Assembly (NCBI GenBank): GCA_004764695.1
Contig: SMSO01000037.1
Location: 2,549,837 to 2,613,836 of the forward strand
Origin: Schizochytrium sp. TIO01
Taxonomy: Eukaryota > Sar > Bigyra > Thraustochytrida > Thraustochytriidae
DNA length: 64,000 nt
Direction of reading: 5' to 3'
The number at the start of each line of letters is the position of its first letter. Position 1 is the stretch's first letter. The translations under genes and the position numbers were made by a program. A model generated the notes under the pieces. It searched no databases and was not told where the DNA came from. It was given only the letters and a program-made list of their open reading frames with translations. This document shows, one piece after another, positions 48,945-59,013 of this stretch.

Positions 48945-51139
48945 ACCTTGGAGGTCTGATCGTTTCATTTCTCCGTTTGGATACGGTTGTTTCGTTTTGG
49001 CATCTTCCTTCTCTCAGGCCCTTCCTGGCTTCGCGAGAGCTTGGGAGTGAGTGAGTGCTTCCTTGCGAGTGCTGGCGCCAGGGCCATCTTGAGCTTGGAG
49101 GGCCTGCTCCTGACCGCCCCCGGTCGCGCGATAGTTTTCGCACTCGCAGCAGTAGCAGCAGTATTCGTTTTGGAGGTCATTCATTTTCTTCGTCTTCATT
49201 TTTGGAAATGACTTAACTCATGATATCCGCAGATGACGTCCACCCACGTCCATCCTTATGGAAACAACGCACAGGCAACGGTCAACACAAGCTCAGAATT
49301 GTCAAAGCTGGTGCTCGTGTGCGCTTTGGTCCAAGCTCATGTCATCCCCAGCGTCCTTTCCACAGTGCCCAAACTCCGCGCAAATGAACCAAATCAATCA
49401 GTCCATGAACGGTCATCCCACCTTCGTCCCAAAATAACGTACCAATCGGGTACCATTGCATGGCCCTTCAAGGTACCGCATGGGACCCATCGTCTGTGGT
49501 AAAAACCCAGTGACTCTTCGAAGAGCCGTGAACCTGCGGGTCGCGCGGGGGGCTGGCGTACGTCACGGCAGCCAGGCGAGGCCAGGGAGGGCCCCTCGAG
49601 GTCCCTTGATCGAGCCTGGGGGCTCCTGGGCCAGCCTCGGGCCTTGGTGTCGCACGACGTCCCTTCGCGAGCCTACTCTACTTTTTGGAGCTGGTGGCGT
49701 GAGAAGTGGGCTTTCTTTCCCTGCCTAGCAATTATGAATCGGCGTACCTTCTTAGAGTTCTCATGGATCATTCATTGCATTTCATCATTTTCATCATTTG
49801 CAAACTACATAGATCGTAGTAGGCACTGCTAGCTACACGCCTAACTACTCTGTCTATCTGTGCGTACAAAGGGGAAAAAGAAAGCTAAGCTTTTGAAGGC
49901 CTTCTCCTCCATGTCACTTTAGCTAGCTATTACTAAGCAAGCCTAACCACTCGATATGGGGAAAACGACGCGGCTTTTAGTCATAAAAAACAGAAGATGA
50001 TGATGGAAAAATGAAAAATATCATGTACAATAAGAATCAGTGAAAACCCCAACTCCTGTCCCCGCACTCTAGGACTTTAGGGTAGTTCTCGCTAGGAGTC
50101 CTGAGGACACCCAAGTGAGAGATGGATAAAAGAAATGGGGGTCGAAATGTAGGAACCATAATCAGAAGAACTTGAAGTATGAGATGAAAATCGAAACGGA
50201 GCTCTGGCCACGCGTTTCTTTTGCAAACATTGTGCTGCTTAAGGAAGACGCGAAGCGCTCCACGACAGGCGTCCAGCTGCCGCTACGCCCGCTCTGGACA
50301 TGCACGGCTTCTTTATTTATAAATAAAGTACCTACGACTTCACTGAGAACCCGCATGGCCTATCGGTACACTGGCCTTTTCATTTATTACTACAGAAAAA
50401 TGAGTGTTTTTTGTATATATATATATATTTTATTTTTTTTCCCCCGTACTATTTAAAAATAAAATAAAAGCAGTAGTACCATTGACTTTTTGCATTGCAT
50501 GTAAAGGGGAGAAGAAAAGAGAACATCAAAAGAGAACATCAAAAGAGAACACCAGACAGAACACGAAGAAACAATTTCTTTCGGTTTTCTTTCTCGTTTC
50601 CTGGCTTGTAGAATTCTTCGCCTTCGAACCCCCCGGATCCGAGCCGCCAGCCTCGAGACCTTGACGCCTTCGAGCCTCCAAGCAAGCTGTCTTGCCTCGG
50701 CCCCCTCAACCTGTTTGCCTGTTAGCCTGTTTGCTCGCTGGCCTGAAGGCGTGTTTGTCTGGTGTTTTCCTCTCAGTCAATCTCAGAGCCCTCCGGGTTC
50801 ACTGTATGGGCGCCAAAACTGAGATTCGGAAACCCAGAACCTCTAAGCGTACGATGTCATTCGTTCATTCATTCATCCAGCCAGCCAGCCAGCCATTTAT
50901 CCACGGGCGGCTGCGGCTGCGGCTGCTGCTGCCAAGGCTCCCGCCGCCGCTCGCCGCCTCCGCAAAGGCAGCCTAGCAAGCAAGGCGCAAGCGAGCCGGT
51001 GGACCAGCACGAGGTGGAGTGCAGCGCATTTCGGCCCTCTCTCTCTTTGCGCTTTGGTCGATGAGTGAGTGAGAGATATTTGAATTTGGCCCTTCGATTC
51101 CCTTCTTTCTCCTCCCTTACTTGCCGTCTCAGTTTCAAA

Positions 51140-51140
<1 letters not shown>

Positions 51141-51171
<31 letters not shown>

Positions 51172-51194
51172 ATTTATTTATTTATTTATTTATT
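51141..51194. repeat. (AAAT)n/(ATTT)n palindrome
   Basis: (AAAT)n meets (ATTT)n head to head. The 44 bp at 51151-51194 form a perfect palindrome with no spacer (22-bp arms), a potential cruciform. Confidence 0.9.
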
Positions 51195-51725
51195 ATTTAA
51201 AAGTTTAGTTCAAATTTGAAATTCGCAAACTTCGAACGGTTCGAATGAATTTTTGAATTTCTCGCAGCGCTTTTTCAAATTCGCTCACGACAACTTCGAT
51301 TTGAACTCGGTTGAGCTTGCAAATGCAGAACCGTCTGCGCGTTTGGTTACGCGCGGCGCTCGCTCGCTCACTCAGGTACCCATTGCCCACGAAATGCTCC
51401 TCTGGCTGGGAAGGAGGAAGGGCCTTCTCGTTCTAGCACTAACCTCTGCTGCCGAGACGACGACGACGAAGCGGCATTTAACAGATACGCAATCGCTCTC
51501 ATACGACGGTCGTGATCGCCGTCGATGAGCGTAGGCTGGCTTCGGGAGGATTTGGAGCGTGGCGATCCCGTCGCTGGCCACGGGATCTGTCGCTCTGGCG
51601 CACACGGACTTGGCCAAGGCGACCAAGTTCATGGATGTCTTTGTTTGATTGATTGTCTGCAGATAGTCAGATAATAGATAGTCAGGAAAAGAGTGTATAA
51701 ATTGTTCAGAGTTTGTGATAAATTC

Positions 51726-51786
51726 TTTGTTTGTTTGTTTGTTTAATTGTTTGTTTGTTTGTTTGTTTGTTTGTTTGTTTGTTTGT
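51726..51786. repeat. (TTTG)n microsatellite
   Basis: About 14 TTTG units with one TTTAATTG interruption. Confidence 0.95.
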
Positions 51787-52857
51787 CTATTTCTCTCTCT
51801 CCTGGAGCCGCAGAAACTCGCCGGCGAGGGCTCAGTTTCCCTCGAGGCTGGTCCCAGAACCTGGCCAAGCTTGAGAGCGAGCATCCCCTGCGGTGGTGCG
51901 TAGGGCGGGAAGAGGCGGAGCACCTTGCCTTTGCCGCTGCCTGAAACCTGCATCCGCGCCGGCGCTGAGCTTTTCCACTATCATTAGAATCCAATGTTCT
52001 TTCTTTGTTTCGTTTGGCGTTCCTTTCAGGACCTAGCCGGCAGTAGCTATGTCCTATGCGCCTAGGCGTCTATCCACTACTATGGGGTTTGAGAGAAAGC
52101 ATGTCAATGTTCTTTCACTGAGGGAATGAATGAATGAATGAGTGAACGAGTGAGTGAGGGAGTGAGGGAGGAGGGAGTGCACGGCGTGGAGTTAAGCGTA
52201 AAGTCCACTTGCCGTTCGGTTTCTCGATTGTAGATGCTCGGGCTCCACAGTAGGCAAAGCCGCCCGCAAGTCGGTTATTATGGCCCTTCGTGCCCAGCGA
52301 TGTTCGTTCCTTTGCAAATCAATGCCCTCGAAATTCGAATAGCTTACCCCCCTTGATTACTTTCCTTCTTCTTTGAGTGAGTACTGCATTTCCCTTAGTT
52401 AAGTAGTTCTGTGCGATGACCATGAACTTTTTAGTTTTGTTTGAATCTTTAAAAGAAATGTAGGTGTAGGTGGGCAGTAGGAGCTGCTATGGGGTCAGAG
52501 TACTACAACAAATGCAAACTCAAAACTTTCAAGTTTTATTCTCTTGAGCTAGTTAAAAGATGGAGGTAACAGGGACCAAAGCAGAGCACCGGAGAATCAA
52601 AGAGGAAGAAAGAAGCAGAAGAGGCCAGAAAATAGGCAGCAGTAGACCGGGAAGCACGCGGCGTCCTCAGCAGCTGGGACGCGAAGATTTGGCGGAGCAA
52701 GCAGAGGCCGCGGAGGGCTGTTGTGTGCGAATAACCTCCTTCCGAGGCATAAAGTCTCCCCGCCCCCTCCCCTTCTCCCCCTCCTTCTCTGGGTTTTGAG
52801 AGTTGGGTTTTGACTTTGGGTTTTGAATTTGCAAGTTTGGACGGAATTCGAGGCGCC

Positions 52858-53124
52858 ATGAGCACTTCAAAGTCGCTGAGCTGGGGCCTCGTGACCTTCA
52901 CAGCCGCAGGAGTACTGGGCTCGTACGTGGGGTACAAGCACTGGAAGTCAGGCGCCGAGGACCGCGAGGAGCAGGCAGCAGCTCTCAAGGCGCGCCATCA
53001 GAAGAAAATCGATCAGATGAACGCTCGCCGAAGAGAGCTCTTGAATCGCCATCAGAGCAATAAATACCTCGAAGACGCCGGGTCCGGAGGAAACGCTATT
53101 TCAGACGCGCCCACCATGCCTTAG
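52858..53124 (+). CDS. Small single-pass membrane protein, possibly PET117-like
   Basis: 88 codons from the ATG at 52858. An in-frame upstream extension exists, but the ATG at 52858 directly precedes the natural-looking N-terminus MSTSKSLSWG. Residues 5-25 form one hydrophobic segment (WGLVTFTAAGVLGSYVGY). The remainder is a charged, Lys/Arg/Gln/Glu-rich helix (EEQAAALKARHQKKIDQMNA) with a flexible tail. Length, N-terminal membrane anchor and trailing charged helix fit small mitochondrial inner-membrane assembly factors such as PET117 (cytochrome c oxidase assembly), which starts with a similar S-x-S-K-x-x-L pattern. The resemblance is weak and based on layout, so the symbol is left blank. 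The frame is G+C-richer than its surroundings, and no intron is needed. Confidence 0.7.
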   Translation: MSTSKSLSWGLVTFTAAGVLGSYVGYKHWKSGAEDREEQAAALKARHQKKIDQMNARRRELLNRHQSNKYLEDAGSGGNAISDAPTMP

Positions 53125-54733
53125 GCGGCTCCAGGGACCTCAACTGGGATCTAAATTGAACAAATATGACTCTCCCAGACACATACATGCCTCTATCTTT
53201 CCATCCATATATCTATCTGATCTATCTGATTCGTTCCTTCAACGTTTCTATCCAGATCATTGCGTCGCTGTTCATTGCCTTCTTCGTCTGTATGTCTGAG
53301 ATCTTGTCCACTTTCAAGACACTTTGGAGATCTTGATAGCTCGCAAGAAGGAGCAGAAGCAGAAAAGCCTTATAAAAGACCTCTTTGCTGTAGACGCCGG
53401 AGTCTTTGTCTGCACACACATACACAAAGAACCAATGAGCCACGCTCATCTACACAAACCCAAACCCTATTTTGCCAGCCTACATGTTTGACTCTACATC
53501 TTTTTCCTGGCATTGACGGCAAGCAGAGGGGACTCAACTCTACGTTCCAGCCCCCGCCGTACCTACCGTCCAGTTGCCCGAAGAGGGCGCGTAGTATCGA
53601 TGCGCTCCATTTATTTTTTTCAGCCTTTGACTGCTATCGTTTCACCTGCGCGCACATTTCACATGAAGCCAGTCGCGCTGTTTAGCGCATGTAGTCAAAT
53701 TGAAGGTATGTATTTAATACAGATATTACATCGCTTGCGACGCCCCGGAGGTGTCAAGTGCCCGTCCTTCTGCAAAGAGAAATTGCCTCGGGGCAGGGCT
53801 CTCTTGTCCTGTTACTATCTCCTAGTGCCCTTTGAAGCCACCCACCACGAGATGGGCGGGGAAGCACTAGACAATACCACCCTCAAAAACACATCAGACC
53901 TGCTTAGTTCCGCGTGCGAGACGTCGCCTTCGTACGGCGGTTTATGTCCTTTTACATTTTACAAAAGTTACATACCAGTTATGTAATTGCGTTCCGTTCC
54001 GTCTTACTTGTGTCCTGCAATCGGCATCCTTCACAGATAAGGATAGACGCCGCAAAGCAGGTATCGCAAGACATAATTCTATCTTAACTTCACATTTCAC
54101 AGAACACATGAAACCACAATTTTTTACCTGACTTTTGATTTCCTCTTTTCTAACAGACAATCCTTAAGGAAACTCCAGACGATTTCATATATTTGATTAG
54201 GTACCATGAACAAAAACCTCTCAAAGCAAAACAACTTCCATGGAAATGACGCAACACATATTGAGATTAAGCACTCATGTGTCTTAGTATTGGCTCCGCT
54301 AAGTTGTCTTCAACAATAGTATAGGCCAGGTCGTTCGAACCGCCTTGATGATCACAATTGAGATTAAGCACTCATGTAACTTAGTATTGGCTCCGCTAAG
54401 TTGTCTTCAACAATAGTATAGGTCAGGTCGTTCGAACCGCCTTGATGATCACAAGCTCTTCAACGTTTAGTAATTTATTAATTCTGAATGAAGCCAGAGC
54501 TACAAAAGAAATCAAATCAAATTGAAAGTAGAAGAAAGTTTATATGATTACGATGTGTCCCGCAAACCACCTGAATAATGAAAGGCCTTTCGTAGGAAAT
54601 TGAATGGTGAACGTTTGTGTGCTCAAGTGAGAACAGCCTTGGGTGGTCGCATACATAGATAAATGAAGAGATTCACAAAATGCGACTCCGATTTGTCAAA
54701 ACGGAGGAAGAAAGCTCGATTGTAAGCAATCGC
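53125..54733. other. Intergenic, with one tandem duplication and no supported gene
   Basis: A 157-codon plus-strand frame at 53513-53986 has no recognisable domain, begins at a non-ATG start and is not supported. The segment lies between the 3' ends of the convergent genes at 52858-53124 (plus) and 54734-55897 (minus). Confidence 0.5.
54261..54454. repeat. Two-copy 97-bp tandem duplication
   Basis: Copy 1 spans 54261-54357 and copy 2 54358-54454. They differ at three positions by eye. Each contains a TTCGAA palindrome within GGTCGTTCGAACCGCC. It does not fold as a tRNA T-arm with pairing stems. It lies just beyond the 3' end of the hydratase gene. Confidence 0.95.
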
Positions 54734-55897
54734 TTAGAGCTTAGACTCAGGGTTGAGCAGAACATAGGCGTTGTTGATGCAAATATCACCGGTGGTTTTG
54801 TTCTTTGTCTGGACAATGACCTTGTCGCCCTCCTTCCACATTTCGACCACCAGGGTGTCTCCAGGAAGAACAGGCTTGGCAAAGCGAGCCTTGATGGCAC
54901 GGAACTTCTCCGGCTTGCCGTCGCAAAATGCAGCAACAACAGCGCGGGTAGTGATACCCAAGGAGCAAAGACCGTGGAGAATGGGCTTCTTGAAGCCAGA
55001 CATTTGGGCAAAGTTAGGTTCAATGTGCAGCGGGTTGTAATCGCCACTGAGACGGTAGATTTGGGCCTGAGCCTCGCTGGTTGGCATGTCCATAGTCACG
55101 TCAGGCTTACGGTTCGGTACATCAACCTTCTCAGAGTTGGTTGCACCAGAGTCCTTGAAGTTCTTGGCACCGACAAGGAAGGAGCCAGAGACAATACGAT
55201 ACAAAGTCTTGCCGTTGGCATCCTGTATCAGATCCTCACGCTCCACAGAAGCACCAGATCCGCGCTTGTGTACACCAATAAGGCGAGCCTTGACGGTGAG
55301 CTCTCCTCCCTCAGGGTCAAGGGGCGCAAGCTTCTCGATGAAACGTTCACCATCAAGACCGACCTTGATCCCAGGCAAAGGAGGCATCGGAGGGCCCTCG
55401 CCCATAGCCTCAGAAGGGAAGTCTACAACATCCTGATCTGTGCCCTTGAAGGTCAGTACAATGGGGTAAGTTGGGAAAGCCGCAAAGTCATCATCATGTT
55501 CATACGTAAAGTTCAGGTCCTGGCTGCCAATGCCAACAGCATACAGCAACAAATCACGCTTGTTGTAACTGTCACATGAAAAGCAAAAAGTCAATTCCTT
55601 CCCCAAAAGAATGTATGGTCAACATCGACACAAATAACGACAAGATGAATCAATCAGACAGACAACACATAGAGCAGAATCATGGTAGGAATTCAAGCAA
55701 TCCCGCGTTAGTAAAAAGTTCAGTGGTTTAAGAACAAGAGCAGCCAAGCTAGGCCTTACGCTCTGAGAGCCAAATCATGCACACGAATGCACAGAGATGG
55801 TTTCGTATATTGCGAACATATGAACTTACGCAACCTTCTGCTCAGTCCACTTGTTGAGGAATGGCTCCGTCTCCACAATCTCGTTGTCACCTCCCAT
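54734..55897 (-). CDS. Peroxisomal enoyl-CoA hydratase 2 (MaoC-like, R-specific) with PTS1
   Basis: Two exons: 55897-55830, then 55568-54734. The 261-nt intron starts GTAAGT and ends CAG and splits an Ala codon. The product is 300 aa starting MGGDNEIVETEP. It has the double hot-dog layout of hydratase 2, the domain that in animals and fungi is part of the multifunctional enzyme MFE-2. The N-terminal half has YNKRDLLLYAVGIG. The C-terminal half has the catalytic signature SGDYNPLHIEP followed by GFKKPILHGLCSLG, with Asp199 and His204 as the likely catalytic pair. The last three residues are SKL, a canonical PTS1, so the protein should enter peroxisomes and hydrate trans-2-enoyl-CoA to (3R)-hydroxyacyl-CoA in beta-oxidation. 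It is free-standing: no dehydrogenase or SCP2 domain is fused. The gene is convergent with the small membrane-protein gene. Confidence 0.93.
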
Positions 55898-57380
55898 CTT
55901 GCTTCAGCTGTTTAACTCTTCGCAAACGTTGATAGTCGCACCGTAAGTTGCAAAATCCTCAAGATCTCGTGAGTGTTAGAGGTCTGCTTCGTGCGCTTCC
56001 CTCGAGCTTGTTTGGCGTGTCCAGGTCGTCGCTGTCTTAGGTCTGCTAGATTTCAATCCTTCCCAAGCATGGTAAGGAGATACTAGGTACCTACCTAGGT
56101 ACTTTCCGTTCACTATAACCTACTTATTCATGGGCTATAACCTACTTACAAAGGGTTTGCTATACTGTTTATATTCAAACTACTATCAAGTATAGTGCAC
56201 TTGAGGTCCTGTCCGATCGACTTGTGTAATCGCTTTCCCTCACATTGCAAGTTAGTCCACCACCATCGCAAAAACCAAACTGTTCAAGTGTCTGGCGTTC
56301 GGGGAACATCAAGATGTTAGGCTCACAGCTGACTTTGTTGATGCAAAGTATAGAAAGCTACTTCCTCGCCAGCCTCAAGCAGCTTCACGATGCCCCTCGA
56401 ACTCCTTTCTCGCTCAAAACATGTGTCAATGAAATCAACTCGAAACTTGAAAGAAATCTTTCACCCGAAACTTATTACACTTTTTAGTCCCAGCCGAAAA
56501 GAGTGTAACCTCTTTCGTTTCATGTAACGAAAACATAACTTAAATTCCCCAAATTAAAGGCGGCATGTCAAAGTTGAAAACTGTTGATTAAAAATAGTTA
56601 ATTTTCAGGATGCCGACCAGCTGACCAGCCGATGAAAGTTTTCTTATAAGATACAGTCTTTCCATATAGAATTAATGAAGATGGCCATCTTGCCAATTTA
56701 GTCCTTTACAACATAAGTTATAAAATGAAGGCTCTAGATTACCCAAGTTTGCACGCCGGTGCGGGGAAGATAAATCTTTGACGCAAACTTTGTGAGAACG
56801 CGAGCTCGTGCTATATTATAGATTCAGTTCCGCAGTAACAAACGAGCTAGCATTTTGGCTAGACTTGACTTCGGAGTAGATTTCCTTTCTTAAGCGAATG
56901 ACGGCTTAGTACGCGCTAAACTTTGTTGCTACAAATCATGTTACTAAGAGGATAGCGGGGCGAATTATCTGTTCGGTTTTATTCGAACCATGAAAAGCAA
57001 GGTAGCTTTGTTTTCAAACTACTAGGCGCTCTCGCTCTTTTTTGTTCACAGCACATATCGTTGGGCTAGGTATATCTTCTGCTTCATTCCATGTTCTGTT
57101 CTATTTTTTTTTTAAAAAAATATCCGTTACACCACAGGTATGGGAGTCTTAGTGGAAGTACATTTTAAAAATAGGAACAACAATGCTTTGTTGCACACCT
57201 GCGAATTCAATGCTTATGTACAAATTTAGAATAAAGTGAAAACAGCTTGCATGCGCGGATTCCCGAAAATCCTCACCCATGAAGATATATTTTCACAAGG
57301 GTTCTCCAAGAAGTTTGGAATTGTAAACGATGAACAAACTGTGCTCACTGGTATGAGCAAGGGGAGAGACCTGCACGAGA
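55898..57380. other. Intergenic between divergent genes
   Basis: Should hold the promoters of the hydratase (minus) and ankyrin (plus) genes. A repeated CTAGGTAC/TACCTAC cluster sits at 56083-56105. No supported coding frame was seen. Confidence 0.6.
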
Positions 57381-58184
57381 ATGGAGGATTTGATCTATCA
57401 TGCCGTCGCGACTGGAAATCTTCCCCAAGTCCTTGATTTAGTTTCGGATCAGGCCAAGTGGAGCTGGTCAACCAAATCAGGACATGAGCAAGAAATAGAG
57501 GCCAAGGAAGACGGCCGTGTCCTTAGACTCCAGCAGCAAAGGGCCAAGGATATTGTTGACTTGGCGCAGGGCTACGGGCCAAATTTAACAACTCTACTGC
57601 ATGTCTGTAGTGCCAAAGGCCATGTTCGCACAGCTAAAGTATTGCTCAGCCTTTTGTACGAAAACACAAATGAAAGTGACCGTCGTAGAATCATTAATAA
57701 GCGCGAAGACAGTAAAGTCGGAGGCTTCACACCATTGCACTTGGCGTGTATTAGTAAATCTAATGCTGCTCCAGATATTGTTGAGCTATTGCTTGCTTAT
57801 GGGGCAGACCCTGACCTTCCAGACCAGAATAGTGGTTTCACTGCTCTTCATCTAGCTGTGCGATCCAATGCAATGGATATTGTTCATCTGCTAGTTTGTG
57901 CTGGTGCCGACTTGTTGGCTAGAGACCAGTTTGGTAACAACCCCGCGTTTTGGCTAAAAGAGCTTCAGTTCGGCAATGCTCAAACCCAGGAGCTTTTAGG
58001 GCCTCCTAAGTGTGCGTCAATCGAAGAAAAGTTTTTTGCATTCCACCGCAATCGAACCCTTAAGGGTTTGCCAACGAATGCATTACCAGATGCTCACCCT
58101 ATCAAAGCACCTCGTTATAAAGCATACATGAAGACCAAGGCGGGTGGAAAGAAGAAAAAGGGAGGCAAGAAGAAAAAGAAGTAA
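57381..58184 (+). CDS. Ankyrin-repeat protein with a poly-lysine C-terminus
   Basis: 267 codons starting at ATG (MEDLIYHAVATGNL), with no intron. Ankyrin-type helices begin at residue 4 (IYHAVATGNLPQVLDLV), broken by a 35-residue charged insert (about 27-62). Repeats resume at 70-93 (TLLHVCSAKGHVRTAKVLL), 115-147 (GGFTPLHLACISK...VELLLAYGADP) and 151-182 (SGFTALHLAVRSN...LLVCAGADL), with a partial repeat to about 195. The final 18 residues are mostly Lys and Gly. Ankyrin stacks bind other proteins; the partner is unknown. No signal peptide or membrane segment is present, so a soluble protein is likely. The basic tail could bind nucleic acid, tubulin or acidic lipid. Such tails are common in flagellate cell-biology proteins, but that is only suggestive. 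Confidence 0.9.
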   Translation: MEDLIYHAVATGNLPQVLDLVSDQAKWSWSTKSGHEQEIEAKEDGRVLRLQQQRAKDIVDLAQGYGPNLTTLLHVCSAKGHVRTAKVLLSLLYENTNESDRRRIINKREDSKVGGFTPLHLACISKSNAAPDIVELLLAYGADPDLPDQNSGFTALHLAVRSNAMDIVHLLVCAGADLLARDQFGNNPAFWLKELQFGNAQTQELLGPPKCASIEEKFFAFHRNRTLKGLPTNALPDAHPIKAPRYKAYMKTKAGGKKKKGGKKKKK

Positions 58185-59013
58185 TTAACAATAGAAAGCG
58201 AAGGCAGTCGTCAAACTTTATTTGAAACATGACGCATTGTGAGTTTTATTAGGTATATTTGCGATTGTAAACACCTGTTTTGTATTGTTTTGTTTTTAGT
58301 TATAAAGCTGATCCTGTAGCTACAAGCCTTACCTTGTAAGAACTGTATGGTGCAGTGAGCCGAAAACAGTAAGCAAGGAAAGCAGGTGTGTGTTTACATC
58401 AAGATTCGCCAAGTATAACATGGATATTTTCTTAATCTTCCGATATTTTCGTTTTCAAATGAGATCTTTCTTGGTTGCAAAAGAGGTTTAACTATTTGAG
58501 TAGTAGTAAGGTTAATTGCCGAGTGTGAGGTGCGTGGTGCCCCTGATCGGTGACTGCCTACGTTGGGCAGGAATTTAGATTTGCTCCTATATATTGTATT
58601 TTTGTTTGCATATGTTGTCCGGATTTATGAACCGCCTTCTTGTGAAATTGAAAAAGAAAAGATGCTACAGGACCACGTCAATAATTTGTTGCTGGGAGCA
58701 CAACACCAGGTGTAATCCTGTTCAACATAAATTGGTCCACTAGAGTAAGTTGGAAACACTTTGCCATAAGAAATCAGCAGAAGATTAGGTCGTCAGCCTC
58801 AGCAGCATTCATGAACACGTGCATACCTTTGATATAAAGAAACACAAATTGCACTGAGGAAAGGAAACATGATCAGAAAGAGACATGAAAAGAGTTTAGG
58901 CAGCTTCTTGGCTTCCAGAACGGAATACTCAAAAGAAACATTGCCATCATTTTCATTACTGCTGCAGCCACGGCACCTTTGCTCTTGGCCATGCAGCAGT
59001 GTTAAAGTCATTT
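58185..59013. other. Convergent intergenic region (3' flanks)
   Basis: Lies between the stop of the ankyrin gene and the stop of the uniporter gene and probably holds both 3' untranslated regions. A minus-strand frame at 58799-59011 has a hydrophobic run but a non-ATG start and is not supported as a gene. Confidence 0.6.

Larger units (their letters stand above)
48069..52857. other. Intergenic, microsatellite-rich, no supported gene
   Basis: Between the divergent genes at 45642-48068 (minus) and 52858-53124 (plus). The left few hundred bases should hold the promoter of the former. A poly-Tyr frame at 48.6 kb and poly-Ser or poly-Cys frames near 48.9 and 51.7 kb are microsatellite translations. 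No domain was recognised. Confidence 0.6.

Noticed and set aside
53513-53986. 157-codon plus-strand frame
   Set aside because: Non-ATG start, no domain, mixed composition; insufficient support.
54261-54454. tRNA-like T-loop (GTTCGAAC) in the 97-bp repeat
   Set aside because: The five bases on each side do not pair as a T-stem and there is no acceptor stem or anticodon arm.
54680-55579. 299-codon plus-strand frame
   Set aside because: Antisense of the hydratase gene, whose minus-strand frame has clear catalytic motifs, a matching intron and a PTS1.
58799-59011. Minus-strand 70-codon frame with a hydrophobic run just past the uniporter stop
   Set aside because: Non-ATG start and no splice site linking it to the uniporter; probably 3' flank.
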